This document shows, piece by piece, positions 10,334 to 19,981 of a stretch of 38,390 nt of DNA. Position numbers and translations under genes: made by a program. Origin of the DNA: Pseudovirgaria hyperparasitica (taxonomy: Eukaryota > Ascomycota > Dothideomycetes > Acrospermales > Acrospermaceae); the NCBI RefSeq assembly GCF_010093815.1, contig NW_022985583.1, positions 27,405 to 65,794 on the forward strand. Reading direction: 5' to 3'. Every line of letters begins with the position of its first letter. Within the stretch, counting starts at the first letter, position 1. Below the pieces are notes generated by a model. It was not told the origin of the DNA. It made no database searches and worked only from the letters and a program-made list of their open reading frames with translations.

Positions 10334-11036
10334 GTTTCGTGGTGTAAGCTCAAGGGATAGTGTAATGTGCGCGATGTGTTTGGGAACGATGGGAGGTTTG
10401 CAATTGGGGCCGATGCGAAGCTGGACTTTTATAGTCATCCTTGTTAGTTGCTGCCTGATTGCCTAATGGCTAGAGGACAGCTAGGTCATCACAAGGCTGA
10501 GGCGCGTACTATGCGCATGTCTTGGCGAATGCGGCGTACCGCTTCGAAGCAAGGCACAGGCGCCTGCCAAGCGTCTACGTAGATGCAAATAAAGGAACAG
10601 GAATGTGCGCCGCTTGGCTGTGTTGGATGTGACACAGTCGGAGCATGTTCGTAGTCTGAGAGCCAATGAAACAGTCGAACGCCCGGATTTAGTCGGCGTA
10701 ACGCGCATGATCATCCCAGAAGATGACCCGCTGTTCCCTTTTTCGCTGCCTTCCTGCGAAGCTCTCCTGTCCCACATTCACAGACCAAGACAAAGTTAAA
10801 GTGGATCTGCGGCGTCTCGAAGGCGTCCCCCCGAATCAAGTGGCCTCACTTGATCCATGTACGCTGCCGTCCAGCACATGGAGTAGCTATACAAGTTCTT
10901 CGGCGTTGTGTTGTTTCTTGTGGAAAAACGCCATGCCCTCATCTTCCTCCATAGAACTGGCTCTCATAGTTGGCTGTTGAATTGGAGCTAGCGGGTTGTA
11001 GTAAGATGTATTTAGCTGGCGCATAGTACTGGCCCA
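10334..11036. other. Intergenic region upstream of the Tse2-like gene
   Basis: Several overlapping short frames exist (for example 10605-10980), none with family features or splice logic. The region ends at the TA dinucleotide that flanks the pogo-like element. Confidence 0.4.
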
Positions 11037-11038
11037 TA

Positions 11039-11073
11039 CTCGCCCATCCAGGACCCCGTGCTCAACGGCCCAT
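11039..11073 (+). repeat. Left terminal inverted repeat of the pogo-like element (35 bp)
   Basis: Pairs with the right terminus (12851-12907) over its full length once the 22-bp hairpin of the right copy is skipped. The missing segment is flanked in the right copy by CCGTGC repeats, so the left end probably lost it by slippage or short-homology deletion. Confidence 0.8.
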
Positions 11074-11135
11074 CCAAGAACCCATCAACTTTGAGGAGCC
11101 TGAATTGATGCTTTAATTAAATATATAGCCATAGA

Positions 11136-12802
11136 TTAGAGAGAAACGTGTCCGCGAGAACCCATAACGTCTTCTATACTAATTCTGGCGTGCTCTATTT
11201 GAGCCTCTGCCCATGGGTTTTGCTTCTGTCTCAATTTTTCCGTGTTATCTCTTAACCGTTGAACCTTCAATTCTTGCACCTTGTTACGAGCGGCAAGATG
11301 GAGTCGAGCATCAGATACGAGTATAGGACCGTATTGCCCTATATAACGTCGAGAGGAGCTTTGACGAGCCTGCCGTGCCTTAGTTGCTCCGTTAGAGCGC
11401 TCAATATGATCGCTAAGTAGCTTACATGAACCTGCCAAGCCGAGAGATGCCTTGATTGCCTTCCTAAATAGGACCCCAGCTCTCTCAGAAACCAGATCCG
11501 ACTCTTGTATGGCCTTACTTGTCGTCTCAAGGAGTATTTTGAGGCTCTTAGGAGTGCGTGGAGTATCTGGTATCTCAAAATCGTCAGGTGTAGGATTAAC
11601 TCGAACCCGGGCCTCAAGGGTATCGAGTATGGGCCTGGGGTTAAAGGGATGGAGGCCTGATTTACGCCATCCAGACCGTATAGTCGACTGCTTGAATGCT
11701 TCCTTCCGGAAGCCGTGTATTGTATGAAGGAATTCAACCTTATTAAAGTCGCTACAACCGTCGCGGACGGCTTGATCAACGTAGCTCTTATGGTAATACT
11801 TTAGCGGCTGGAAGATACCCACGTCAAGCGGCTAAAGCATACGGCTTATATGAGGTGGGAGCCCAATAGGTACTATATCTAGTTCCCAGCACCTGGAGAT
11901 GAACTCATACGTCATATGAGAACCGTGCCCGTCAAAAACAAGGCCTCTAACAGATCCGTACTGCCGTGTACAAGTAGCCTTGTGGAAATGCTCAAGCCAT
12001 TTAAGGGTTATCTGATCGTTGGAGTAGCCGCTCTCAGACGTAGCGATCACATAGCTATCTGGAAGGCCTACCTCGTCCTTAAACCACTTCTCAAGCAAGT
12101 TGGTGCCTTGGAGTATAATGAACGGATCGATATAGTCGCCAACGGCGTTAACGGCTTCAATCGTGCCTGTCAAGTCTCGATTGGTCTGAGAAGCTACGTT
12201 TACTTGAGGCGTAGCACTCCGTCTCTTCTTCCGAACCATTGTAACAACCCATTGACCGCCTCCAATCCCATGGCGAAACCCTGTCTCGTCAAAGTTCCAT
12301 AGATCTTGAGGTTGTATACCCTTCTCCCATATAACCTTCTTGTACTCGGCATAGAAGCCGCCGATTACCTGGGATCCTCAGCGGCTATTCGTTCCATATC
12401 TTGAGGCTTTGATCTTACAACTTGTACGTCTGTATTCAGCTGTAAGAAGCGTGCGGTCCAGTCCCTGCCAAGCGGTATATACGGTTTGTCTGGGGTGGCT
12501 GATGCCATAAGGATGGAGTTGGCGGCGGCTTGTATCATGGGCCGGAGGGCAGAGATCCTAGCATTGTCTAAGGCAGTAATATATGCCTTGAGGGCAGCGA
12601 TCTGAGTATCGTTAAGGCGTAGATTAACTGGCGTACGACCTGATTTTGAAGGTATATCGCGAGCGCGACGCTTGACGCGACCGTACGGTGCCTTGTCTTC
12701 GGTGGCCGCCTTCCTCAACGAAGGGTACTTTCCGCTCTGAAAATCGCGGAGAGCAGACTGCACTCTCTACTCTTCAATATGGTACAGTAAAAGCTTAGGC
12801 AT
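11136..12802 (-). pseudogene. Pogo/Fot-type DDE transposase, three lesions
   Basis: The ancestral ATG is at 12802 (MPKLLLYHIEE…). The N-terminal part (ALRDFQSGKYPSLRKAA…YGRVKRRA) is a Psq-type helix-turn-helix, followed by a CENP-B-type DNA-binding domain ending WTARFLQLN. The catalytic domain has the expected acidic residues in NFDETGF, LVFDGHGSH and the Asp in PLDVG, so the DDD triad is present. Lesions: a TAG at 12767-12769 where Gln is expected (EE*RV), a one-base loss near 12363 that shifts the frame just before VIGGFYAEYKK, and a TAG at 11832-11834 (SRML*PLDVG). Both stops fit CAG-to-TAG change. The C-terminal tail is long and basic, as usual in this family. Confidence 0.85.
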
Positions 12803-12850
12803 GGCAAAGATGAAGGATATAGATGGACTCTATGAGGTTTCCTTGATACA

Positions 12851-12907
12851 ATGGGCCGTTGAGCACGGTAGCGCCCCGTGCAACGCACGGGGTCCTGGAT
12901 GGGCGAG
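12851..12907 (-). repeat. Right terminal inverted repeat of the pogo-like element (57 bp)
   Basis: Reverse complement starts CTCGCCCATCCAGGACCCCG, then has the 22-bp hairpin insertion, then TCAACGGCCCAT as on the left. Followed by the TA at 12908-12909. Confidence 0.8.
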
Positions 12908-12935
12908 TACCCTCGCGGTGCATGGCCTAATAGAA

Positions 12936-12953
12936 CATATATACATACATACA

Positions 12954-12987
<34 letters not shown>

Positions 12988-13012
12988 CATATATACATAT
13001 ATACATATATAC
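12936..13012. repeat. TACA/ATATAC microsatellite
   Basis: About ten ATAC tetramers followed by several ATATAC hexamers, 30 bp outside the right end of the pogo-like element. Long open frames through it on both strands (for example 12715-13308 minus) are artefacts of the repeat. Confidence 0.95.
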
Positions 13013-13616
13013 GTGCTAGAGGCGTTCAATTTAGTATGGCCTAGATAAAGAAGAAAGAGTTTGAAGTAGCCATAAGATACCGCCACTTGTGGCGGGTGGG
13101 CGCCAAGATGTCTAAGCACAGTCTTCAGCCACGACCAGATCAGACGGTTCAGAATCTGGCTGCGGGGAACCAAAACGATGCCCACTTTCAGCAGCGCGCG
13201 ATCCAGATGGTTTTTCAGGAAGAGAAAGAGTGCACTCACTAACACGTCCAGAAAGGATAGAGTTAAAAATACGTGACTATGCCGATAGCAGGGTATAAAA
13301 CACGACAATAAGCCGCAACGGTAACCTTATGGTTCTACTCCGACGAACTTTTGACTGACGTATCCTAACAATCAGACTCGTCCTTCGCCATCCGTTTCGC
13401 GGTTCTTTGCTCTTGCTTAAGGTAAGAATTGATGCGCCTCGGATAGAAATCCAACACTAGTGCATCAGGCGACCAGGTGCCATCTTCGGCCCCACTGCGG
13501 AAACCATTTTGGTCCTGTCCACCTAGCTACAAAGTCTGGCGGTCAAACCTGTAGTTGCCTGAACTGAGTGGACCGGGGTCTCTCCTGTGACTAAGCACAC
13601 CTCTCGTTTTCGGTCC
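13013..13616. other. Intergenic region, no gene seen
   Basis: No supported coding sequence. It should include the promoter of the gene starting at 13617. Confidence 0.4.
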
Positions 13617-15628
13617 ATGGCTACCGTTGCCGAGCATCAATCCTTTCGCCAGCTTCTGGAAAGGCTTGTCATCGAGGTCGATGAATTCTCCCGACATGCG
13701 AACCCTATCGTACCCTCCATCGTTAGCATGGTCAAGGGTCTTAGGGTGGACCTGAACATTCTTCTTGGACAGAATGAGTCTCATACCCAACCCTATCGAA
13801 TCAAGCATGCAACCACAGCTGCACCACCGATAATAGACGATGACGTCCGCAGGACAGGAAGCCTCGGGCGGACGCAAGTGCGTATGGTGCAGGCTGCAGA
13901 GCAACTCGAGGTCACACTTCAAGACGGCTCCTCACAACCGTCACCGTCCTTGTCGCGGCAAGCCTCAGAGCCTCCTCCTCGCTCTTCGCATACCAGAAAC
14001 CGCGTTCAAGGCCGCCCAAAAAGCGCAGGGGATATACATGGACAATCACAGAGTGAACGAAACTCGGACATACCAATCTCGCGAGACTCGAAGCATCAGC
14101 GAAACGGCATTGGGGTACCAAGCCATGTTCCTACCGTCCCTCCAACTTCACGATACACAGAACAAGAAGAGTCGGAGGCGGATCGATTTGTCGATGAAAT
14201 GGTTGGCTGTCTAGAAGCGAATGTAGATCCAACTGGAATCCAAGTTCTGGACAAAGCGCTCCCGCTCGAAGTGTGCCCAGTTCGCTCGTGAAAGTGCGAT
14301 ATATGTCCCCAAAGACGTCCTCGAGGAATCGAGCATACCATACAAAATTGTTCGTCGGCATCGTGGGGAGATACTGGTCACGTTCCCGAACACATACCAT
14401 CAAGGCTTTAGCGTTGGAGCTACTATCGCAGAGGCCGTGAATTACGCTGACGACGAGTGGGACCCAGAAAAGTGCAAAGCTTGTACGGAGCGTACCTGCC
14501 CGAACGGCTTCATTGGGCAAGACGTGATGGCGCTCTGTAGCGCTGGGGAAGAGCAACTGTCCGCTGGCGAAGGCGGCGGATCAGAGTCGATATCTAGCAT
14601 ATCTAGTGATTCAGCGTCGGAGACAAGTGGTGATCGAACTCGGCAGAAATGACCGTCGAAGCCGAACCCGTCAGAGACCAAAGTAGTCCGCACGGGTAAG
14701 GTTCGTCGATCGAAAGCAAAGAGCAAGGAAGCACCGGTCTTCCATAACCCTCCTGCAAAGAAGTCGGCCGTGGTTGCTCAGTTATCTACCAACTTGAACA
14801 CGATCCTCTCAACGCCCAAGACTCCTCCTGCAGAGGATAAAGCCGATTGCGGATATGACGAAAGCCGCTGCGTGCTTCTGACCAAACTTTTCTATGCCAT
14901 TGGAAGCCCGGAAGCTGTTTGTCAGCTCCATAACGCTTACAAGGCGTTGAGGACAGCAGGTTGCCATATATCTCCGTCAATGGATGACATCGCCGATGCA
15001 GTCCAAGCTCTTAATAAACTTAATGCTACCATTCATCTATATGCAATAATACGTCGATTCCACCTCGTATCGCTTTGTCACCATCGCAATGTTTTGCTGG
15101 CAGAGACTCGAGTAACGCGAGGCGGCAATGCACAGGAGTCTGGCAGATCTGAGACCGTAGCTCATCGGAAGCTAATGTCACATGCTTATCCGGGTTTGGA
15201 ACCGGGCAGGTTGAAGCGAGGCAACGTCAAGGACAATTATGTCAAGAAGTCCCAGGCGTTGACACACCGACTTAAGATTGGACAGCGTTGGTCCATGCTA
15301 GCGAAGGCATTCGCACCTGGCATCCTTGCTCTCATTCCCATCCGAGGGGATTTCCAGCTCTCGAATTCGGAGTAAGTAGTTCAGAGTCTTTCCGGCCAGC
15401 TAGCTAATTCAGATCAGTTACGAAAAGCTTCCTGCTCCTACGATCGCAATTTTGATAGACGTCCTACAACGACACAGAGGCGGCTTTCTGCAGGAATTTA
15501 GCACATGTCTCGACTTTTTTGCTCTAGCCAATGCCGAAAATTCTCTCGTAAGGCAGGATGCTGACACTCTGAAACAGGAAGAATACGATTCACCGCGTCT
15601 AGTCGAGCTCTGCAAGTCGCAGCCGTGA
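13617..15628 (+). pseudogene. JmjC-domain-related gene, frameshifted and with a premature stop
   Basis: The first frame (ATG at 13617 in CCATGGC) gives a polar N-terminus (VAEHQSFRQLLERLVIEVDEF…) and runs to a TGA at 14289. From about 14227 the neighbouring frame encodes KFWTKRSRSKCAQFARESAIYV then PYKIVRRHRGEILVTFPNTYHQGFSVG..IAEAVNYA, the C-terminal half of a JmjC domain including the second iron-binding His. That frame meets a TGA at 14650 (probably CGA before), continues to 15371, and splices (intron 15372-15417) into an exon ending at 15628. The HxD/E half of the JmjC iron site is not found upstream, so part of the domain is deleted. Active JmjC proteins are Fe(II)/2-oxoglutarate histone demethylases; this copy should be inactive. 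Confidence 0.65.
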
Positions 15629-16814
15629 TGGTTAACGGAGAGGAGTGCCACAGAGGAGGATTACCGTACAGTACAGATAGGCTTCATGTGACGAAAACTT
15701 GCAGACATCGATCCACGCTCGCGAGGCTTGCGCTGGATCTGCTTCGGGGTAGATGACTCCACCAACGTCTTGGCGACCAGCCTCTAGATCTACGCCGCCT
15801 TATGGGGGAGCGCGCCACATCCCAACCCTGTGGTCGCGCCAGGGTCTTTTTTTAACCGTATTGACATCCCTGACTTGAGCAACTGCCACCCCCTCGGAAT
15901 CCCATTTTTAGGCAAGCCGAAGTAGAGGGTGGGTCCAAAACCGGTCCGGCGACCTCGCATCCGGGGTTCCGTTTTCTCATACGGAGTCATGCACGAACGT
16001 AACTCAGAGCCCAAAACCGAGTTGAGATTCAGAGATCTGCAGGTAGTTTAAGTATACCCTCTAGAAAGGGCGGTTTTTCAGGGTCTTCGGCTCGCTCGCT
16101 GCCGCTGCGCGTTCGAACCCTCGCTTCTTAGCAGAGCAGTTAGTGATGCTCACCTCACTTTACCGCCAATTATTAGCCGGAGAGGGCGATGATGTAGCAC
16201 TTCGTTACTAAGGACAGTCTCCAGACTTCCTATCAAACAAACAGTTCAGTTCCGAGCCTCTATTTGAAGTTGAACTGAAGCACTTTAGTTTACCTCGCGG
16301 TATATTTGAACCGGGATGTCAGTTCTAGTGGTAGAATTGAAGTTGACTCAGTTGAACTGAAGTTTAGTAGATAGTATGTCTAGAGTGAAGAAATAGCGTA
16401 AAAATACGGTAAATTTAAGTCTATATAGAAGATTTTCGTACGCCTAGACGACGTTTATATACCTAGGTATATACTTAAGAGTACTAAGTCGGCTAAAACG
16501 TCTAGATTCGTTAAGTAACTATTAATACTCGATGGAAGTTTTGGCCCGAAAAACCAGTTCTAGCATAGGTCATCGCAGAGGCGGTTCAGAATCTTAGTAG
16601 GATATAGCAGAACATCTTACAGTGTCTTTCTGTTTAATCCCAGAGCCGTAGCCGAAGCTCAGGATTCGACTTTTTGGAATATCCTTGGACAGGAACTCTT
16701 TCGGCAAGAGCACTGCATTGTTCCAGCACTCACTTTACCTCTGCTTTCTCCCCATAATACCACGTACTTAACCCATACGGCGCCATATTCACGGGTTTTA
16801 AAGGGTCGAGATTG
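15629..16814. other. Repeat-derived and AT-rich DNA
   Basis: The minus-strand frame at 15790-16014 (TGFGPTLYFGLPKNGIPRGW…) looks like a conserved piece of dispersed fungal repeat. From about 16370 to 16540 the sequence is TA-rich and stop-rich (RIP-like). GCGTTCGAACCC at about 16108 resembles a tRNA B-box, but no cloverleaf can be built round it. Confidence 0.4.
16215..16330 (+). repeat. Dispersed repeat R2, inverted copy at 38012-38095
   Basis: AAACAAACAGTTCAGTTCC and the later block TGAAGCACTTTAGTTTACC occur in the same order on the minus strand of 38012-38095. This copy carries about 25 extra bases between the two blocks (a partial duplication of the GAACTGAAG motif). Confidence 0.7.
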
Positions 16815-17402
16815 TCAATAGAGCTTGAGCTGACTGGTACCGTACATAATCGGGAAGTACTGGTTATATTGATAGGAACCTGACTTCTTTTCCAAGTCAA
16901 ATGCTCGAGCATCCAGCCGAGTAGAACAGAGTTGGAGCTGATCTGTCCAATACTCTTCCTGGGTCATACGAAGCTCGAGCAATGCTACCTGCTCAGGGAG
17001 TCCATGATATGGGTCTGTCTGGACGACCCGAGGCTCACATTCTCTCCAAGAGATATCTTCTGACGTGGTGTTCCATGTTGCGGTCGTCTCCTGCAGCGAC
17101 TCCCAGTTTTCTTGTTGGAACTCGATTGGCCACGGAGATTGACATTGTGCCCTCAGAAGATCCAAGTCCGGCTCAAAGGAGTATTCATTGACGTCAGCGA
17201 AAAAGTCGGAGGAATCAGCTGTCATGTGTCCAGACCCTAGGTTGTTTCGATATAAGATCGCCGGTGGAGAGCTCGAAGGAAAGGTCCAATTCTCCCAAGT
17301 GGCATTAAGGTTGTCAGGGCCACCAACACAGAGCGCAACTTCGCTGTCTGGAGGCGTGATGCTGTAGATACTCATACTCGGACGGCAAGACTGGTCATCC
17401 AT
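16815..17402 (-). CDS. Hypothetical acidic protein (195 aa)
   Basis: Single uninterrupted frame from an ATG at 17402. The protein is acidic and rich in Trp, Ser and Thr (NATWENWTFPSSSPP, SSDFFADVNEYSFEPDLDLL, EEYWTDQLQ). It has no signal peptide, membrane segment or recognised domain, and could be an acidic activation-type or low-complexity nuclear protein. Downstream, a second frame at 16730-16850 also reads well (DNLDPLKPVNMAPYG), so the last exon may be mis-modelled. Confidence rests on frame length and composition only. Confidence 0.4.
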   Translation of the reverse strand: MDDQSCRPSMSIYSITPPDSEVALCVGGPDNLNATWENWTFPSSSPPAILYRNNLGSGHMTADSSDFFADVNEYSFEPDLDLLRAQCQSPWPIEFQQENWESLQETTATWNTTSEDISWRECEPRVVQTDPYHGLPEQVALLELRMTQEEYWTDQLQLCSTRLDARAFDLEKKSGSYQYNQYFPIMYGTSQLKLY

Positions 17403-17981
17403 CGTTGTACGAAGTATCTCCCAAGAATCCCTCTAGCTTGACAAACAGGTTTTATGCTATACATTGCTTAGAATCATCCTTGTGCAGTTATCATCAAACA
17501 AGTTTCATGGGCTATGCTAACGATGTGCTACCAAAAAAAGATTACGATTTCAAAGGCGTCCGCGTGCAATACAGTATGATGCTATATTTAGCAAACTTGG
17601 CCCAGTTTCGGGGACCCAGGCGTATACTTGGATCAAGCAGACGGCTGAGGACTTCCTTTACACGACCGGTAACGGAATCTCAGGTGTCGGACGATCTGTC
17701 TATCTCGCACACGCACAAAAGTCTGTTCAATGCTGTATCGAGAGTACTAACTAGAAATGAAATGTAAAGAGATCAGCTGTAATGACGGCCCGCTTCGGAT
17801 CTCGGACCGGATCTTGTCACTTTCACTCCGTGCCTCTTCTATTTATAGCTGCTTTTCTACTATACTTAAGGGGCTTTCACTGTCGGTATGCCTAGAAGTG
17901 TATCCCTACCTATCCAGTATGGGGCTAATCCGTTCGGAAAAGGGAGTCGACTTTCCGCCAATCTCGCACCCTCAACCTGTT
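17403..17981. other. Intergenic region, no gene seen
   Basis: Open frames here lack features and are probably non-coding. CTATTTATAG at about 17838 is TATA-like. Confidence 0.35.
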
Positions 17982-18250
17982 AAGTCTGGTTGTCTGAGAA
18001 TCTCGAGCTCAGAGAAGAGTTGCAATGGGAGCGAGAGCGCTTCTGGTATACTGGCCGACTTCGATATACTCGTTGCGCCCGAGGATATCTTAAGTCAGCC
18101 CAAAGACCTGCGACAAATTGATCATATGCCCGCCAGGTACAGTGAGAAGGACGAATGGGGGCTGGGCTTCGCCGCAGGTGACTCCAGTTCTTGCGAGAAG
18201 ATAGTAGCCCATATTGAACTGGTACTTGGCTGTTACCATCATCTTTCGAG
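17982..18250 (+). pseudogene. Fragment of the coiled-coil family gene (copy C)
   Basis: LELREELQWERERFW and then ILADFDILVAPEDILSQPKDL…DEWGLG correspond to WERDHFW and ILADFDRLVTPEDAPSQPRDL…DEWEPG on the minus strand of 30250-30400. In this copy about 60 bp between the two blocks is missing and the deletion is not a multiple of three, so the frame shifts at the junction. It is therefore a broken third copy of that family. Confidence 0.6.
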
Positions 18251-18266
18251 TGCTCGTCCTTTCCAA

Positions 18267-18473
18267 CTAATGCTTCAACACACTTGTGATAACCTTGACT
18301 TTTCGAACATCATCAATGAACGCCTGCCATTGCAGCCAAGCCGTGTTGAATCTGTGCGCGTCTTGCGATGCGCTTGATTTCTGCAAGCTGTCTATAAACG
18401 CCAAAAGATCTGGGGTGTCCATACTCTGGACTTCCTCGTTATCAAGTATGAGCCATGAGAAACAGACGCCGTT
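18267..18473 (-). other. Unassigned minus-strand open frame (69 codons)
   Basis: The frame runs from a TAG at 18474 to a TAG at 18267 and reads like real protein (first Met at 18422: MDTPDLLAFIDSLQKSS, later TAWLQWQAFIDDVRKVKV). An acceptor-like CTAG precedes it, so it could be an exon of a minus-strand gene or a relic. The plus strand here is less convincing. No family recognised. Confidence 0.3.
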
Positions 18474-18499
18474 CTAGTCCGGTGTGATGTGTGACCTAA

Positions 18500-19287
18500 G
18501 GTGATGTAGTTAATAAGGTCTCTGTTCGGCCGGAGGTATCCATAATCATAGTACGAGGCGCCCTAAGAGAGTACCGAGTTGCAGAATGCCTGTATCGTGT
18601 GAGTGATCCACCGGCTTCAAAGATACACAGTAGGCAACTGGAGCTACTGAAAGGCCATTTTTCGAAGTTTAAAAGCCATACTACATGTTTTTGCTGCTTG
18701 ATGAGGGAGCCTGACAAAGTCTTTGATTGCGGCCACTCGTGCTGCAATGGGTGCATCGCTCTCTACGGTAACGCTCGCAAGAATGTTCGACATGGCTATC
18801 ATCTCAAAGCATGTCTACTGTGCGGTGCGTCCATAAAAACTCCTGACTTCGAATTCATGCCGCCCACCGCAGGGCCGCGCGTCCTCAGCTTAGATGGTGG
18901 TGGCATTCGTGGAGTCATACCTTTGACGTTCTTAGTTGGACTTGGCCGGAGACTCAAGCCTTTGGAACTTCCATTAAGACACTTTTTCGACTATGTTTGC
19001 GGCACGTCAGCTGGTAAGTTCCTTGAAATGCAGATACGTATATACCCTGACACGATAAAGGGGGTCTTATTACTCTAGGTATATTCATTATGGAATGGAC
19101 CCCAGAAGACTGTCTTCAGAAGTTCGAGGCAATGGCGCATCTAACACATACCACCGCTGGCAAGGCAATGATGCAGACTGAGATTTTCATAGTGAAGACG
19201 AAGACGAAGAATAAGAAGAAGAGAAGGAAGAGGAAGAAGAAGAAGGATGCGTTGCGGTATCAGCACTTTAGTGGCTGCTGGCCTTGA
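18500..19287 (+). pseudogene. Truncated RING-type/patatin-like phospholipase
   Basis: An open frame from about 18500 gives IVRGALREYRVAECLYRVSDPPASKI…, a zinc-finger pattern CFCCLMREPDKVFDCGHSCC, and then the patatin start: the oxyanion loop SLDGGGIRG and the nucleophile elbow GTSAG. An intron (19014-19078) falls right at GTSAG, and exon 2 continues EWTPEDCLQKFEAM. The frame then runs into a Lys-rich tract made by a GAAGAC/GAAGAA repeat and ends with a TGA at 19285-19287, exactly where a duplicated chitinase block begins. The catalytic Asp motif of patatins is missing, so no lipase activity is expected. Upstream exons were not found. Confidence 0.7.
19190..19247 (+). repeat. Purine microsatellite (GAAGAC/GAAGAA)
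   Basis: A continuous purine-rich tract that encodes the VKTKTKNKKKRRKRK tail of the truncated patatin frame. It marks the junction between the patatin and chitinase pieces. Confidence 0.85.
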
Positions 19288-19663
19288 GATGATGGGGTGT
19301 CATACACATTCAGAATGCCTGCACCGCGCAGTCTAAATGCACGCCTTAACCTCGTTCCCCTTTTCCACTGAGCTTCGTGCGCCGTATCTAAACCCCTTCT
19401 CTCAGGTGTAACACTGCAGCATCTTCAAAAGTCATGCTAAAGTTTGCTCTCCCAGTGATTGTGACCTTTTTAGGCATAGCGACAAGCATGTCCCAGCAAG
19501 ATGCTCGGTCACCTCGATTGGTCATGTACTATGATCAGTAAGCATATCCTGAAGCAACTTCAGGCGGCGCACAACACTAAACGGGCATCAGATGGCATCC
19601 GGATGCCTCGATGGATCTGATATGTTCCAAAGGAATCACGCATGTTATATTGTCGTTCATGCT
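19286..19663 (+). repeat. Chitinase 5'-end duplication, copy 1 (378 bp)
   Basis: Direct repeat of 25639-26015 with scattered single-base changes and one 1-bp gap. It includes about 150 bp of upstream sequence, the first exon, the first intron and the start of exon 2 of a GH18-like gene. Confidence 0.85.
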
Positions 19664-19935
19664 AAGCCACCACCTTAACAACGAAACACTCGATCCACTG
19701 TGGACGGCTAATGAACCTAGCCATAATTGGCATGTCAATGCGTTGAAAAGCCTGAAAGTGAATTGCCCCGATGTCAAAGTCAGTCTTGCGGTTGGCGGAT
19801 GGAACGACGACCCCGAAATCGGTTGGCGGAAGACCATAGAGAGCGACGCTAGTCTCTCTTTGTTCGTACATAATCTCCACAGAGTTCTCTATGGCGATTT
19901 CCCCATATTCGAAAACCATCAATTCGATGGAGTTG
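19434..19935 (+). pseudogene. GH18 chitinase-like, truncated before its active site
   Basis: ATG at 19434 opens a signal peptide (MLKFALPVIVTFLGIATS). Exon 1 ends LVMYYDQ (strand 1 of the barrel), a 59-60 nt intron follows (GTAAGC…CAG), and exon 2 (19593-19935) carries ITHVILSF and VKVSLAVGGW, the SxxGG motif of family 18. It ends FDGV just where the catalytic DxxDxDxE should complete. After the following GTAAGC the sequence becomes that of a BCS1-like gene, so the catalytic Glu and the rest of the barrel are absent. It would be a secreted, inactive fragment if expressed. Confidence 0.7.
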
Positions 19936-19981
19936 GTAAGCAAGTCCCTTCAAACTTCCTGTTGGGATGGCCTATTGACAG

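Larger units (their letters stand above)
11039..12907. mobile_element. Pogo/Fot-type Tc1-mariner superfamily DNA transposon (1,869 bp)
   Basis: The element is bounded by TA on both sides (11037-11038 and 12908-12909), as expected from TA target duplication. Terminal inverted repeats start CTCGCCCATCCAGGACCCCG on each side. The left repeat is 11039-11073 and the right 12851-12907; the right contains 22 extra bases that form a hairpin (CCCCGTGC…GCACGGGG). The interior holds one transposase frame on the minus strand. Size and architecture match fungal Fot/pogo elements. The transposase is broken, so the copy is non-autonomous now. Confidence 0.85.

Noticed and set aside
11452-12302. Plus-strand frames across the pogo-like element
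   Set aside because: Antisense to the transposase, whose DDD motifs fix the coding strand.
12936-13012. CRISPR-like or telomeric repeat
   Set aside because: It is a simple tandem tetramer/hexamer with no spacers and not TTAGGG-type.
12715-13308. 197-codon minus-strand open frame with a Tyr/Met/Cys-rich stretch
   Set aside because: It is created by the ATAC/ATATAC microsatellite and runs through the end of the pogo-like element; not a gene.
15790-16014. 74-codon minus-strand frame (TGFGPTLYFGLPKNG…) as a gene
   Set aside because: It resembles pieces of dispersed repeats and has no flanking gene structure.
16095-16140. GCGTTCGAACCC resembling a tRNA B-box
   Set aside because: No matching acceptor stem, D-arm or anticodon stem can be formed around it on either strand.
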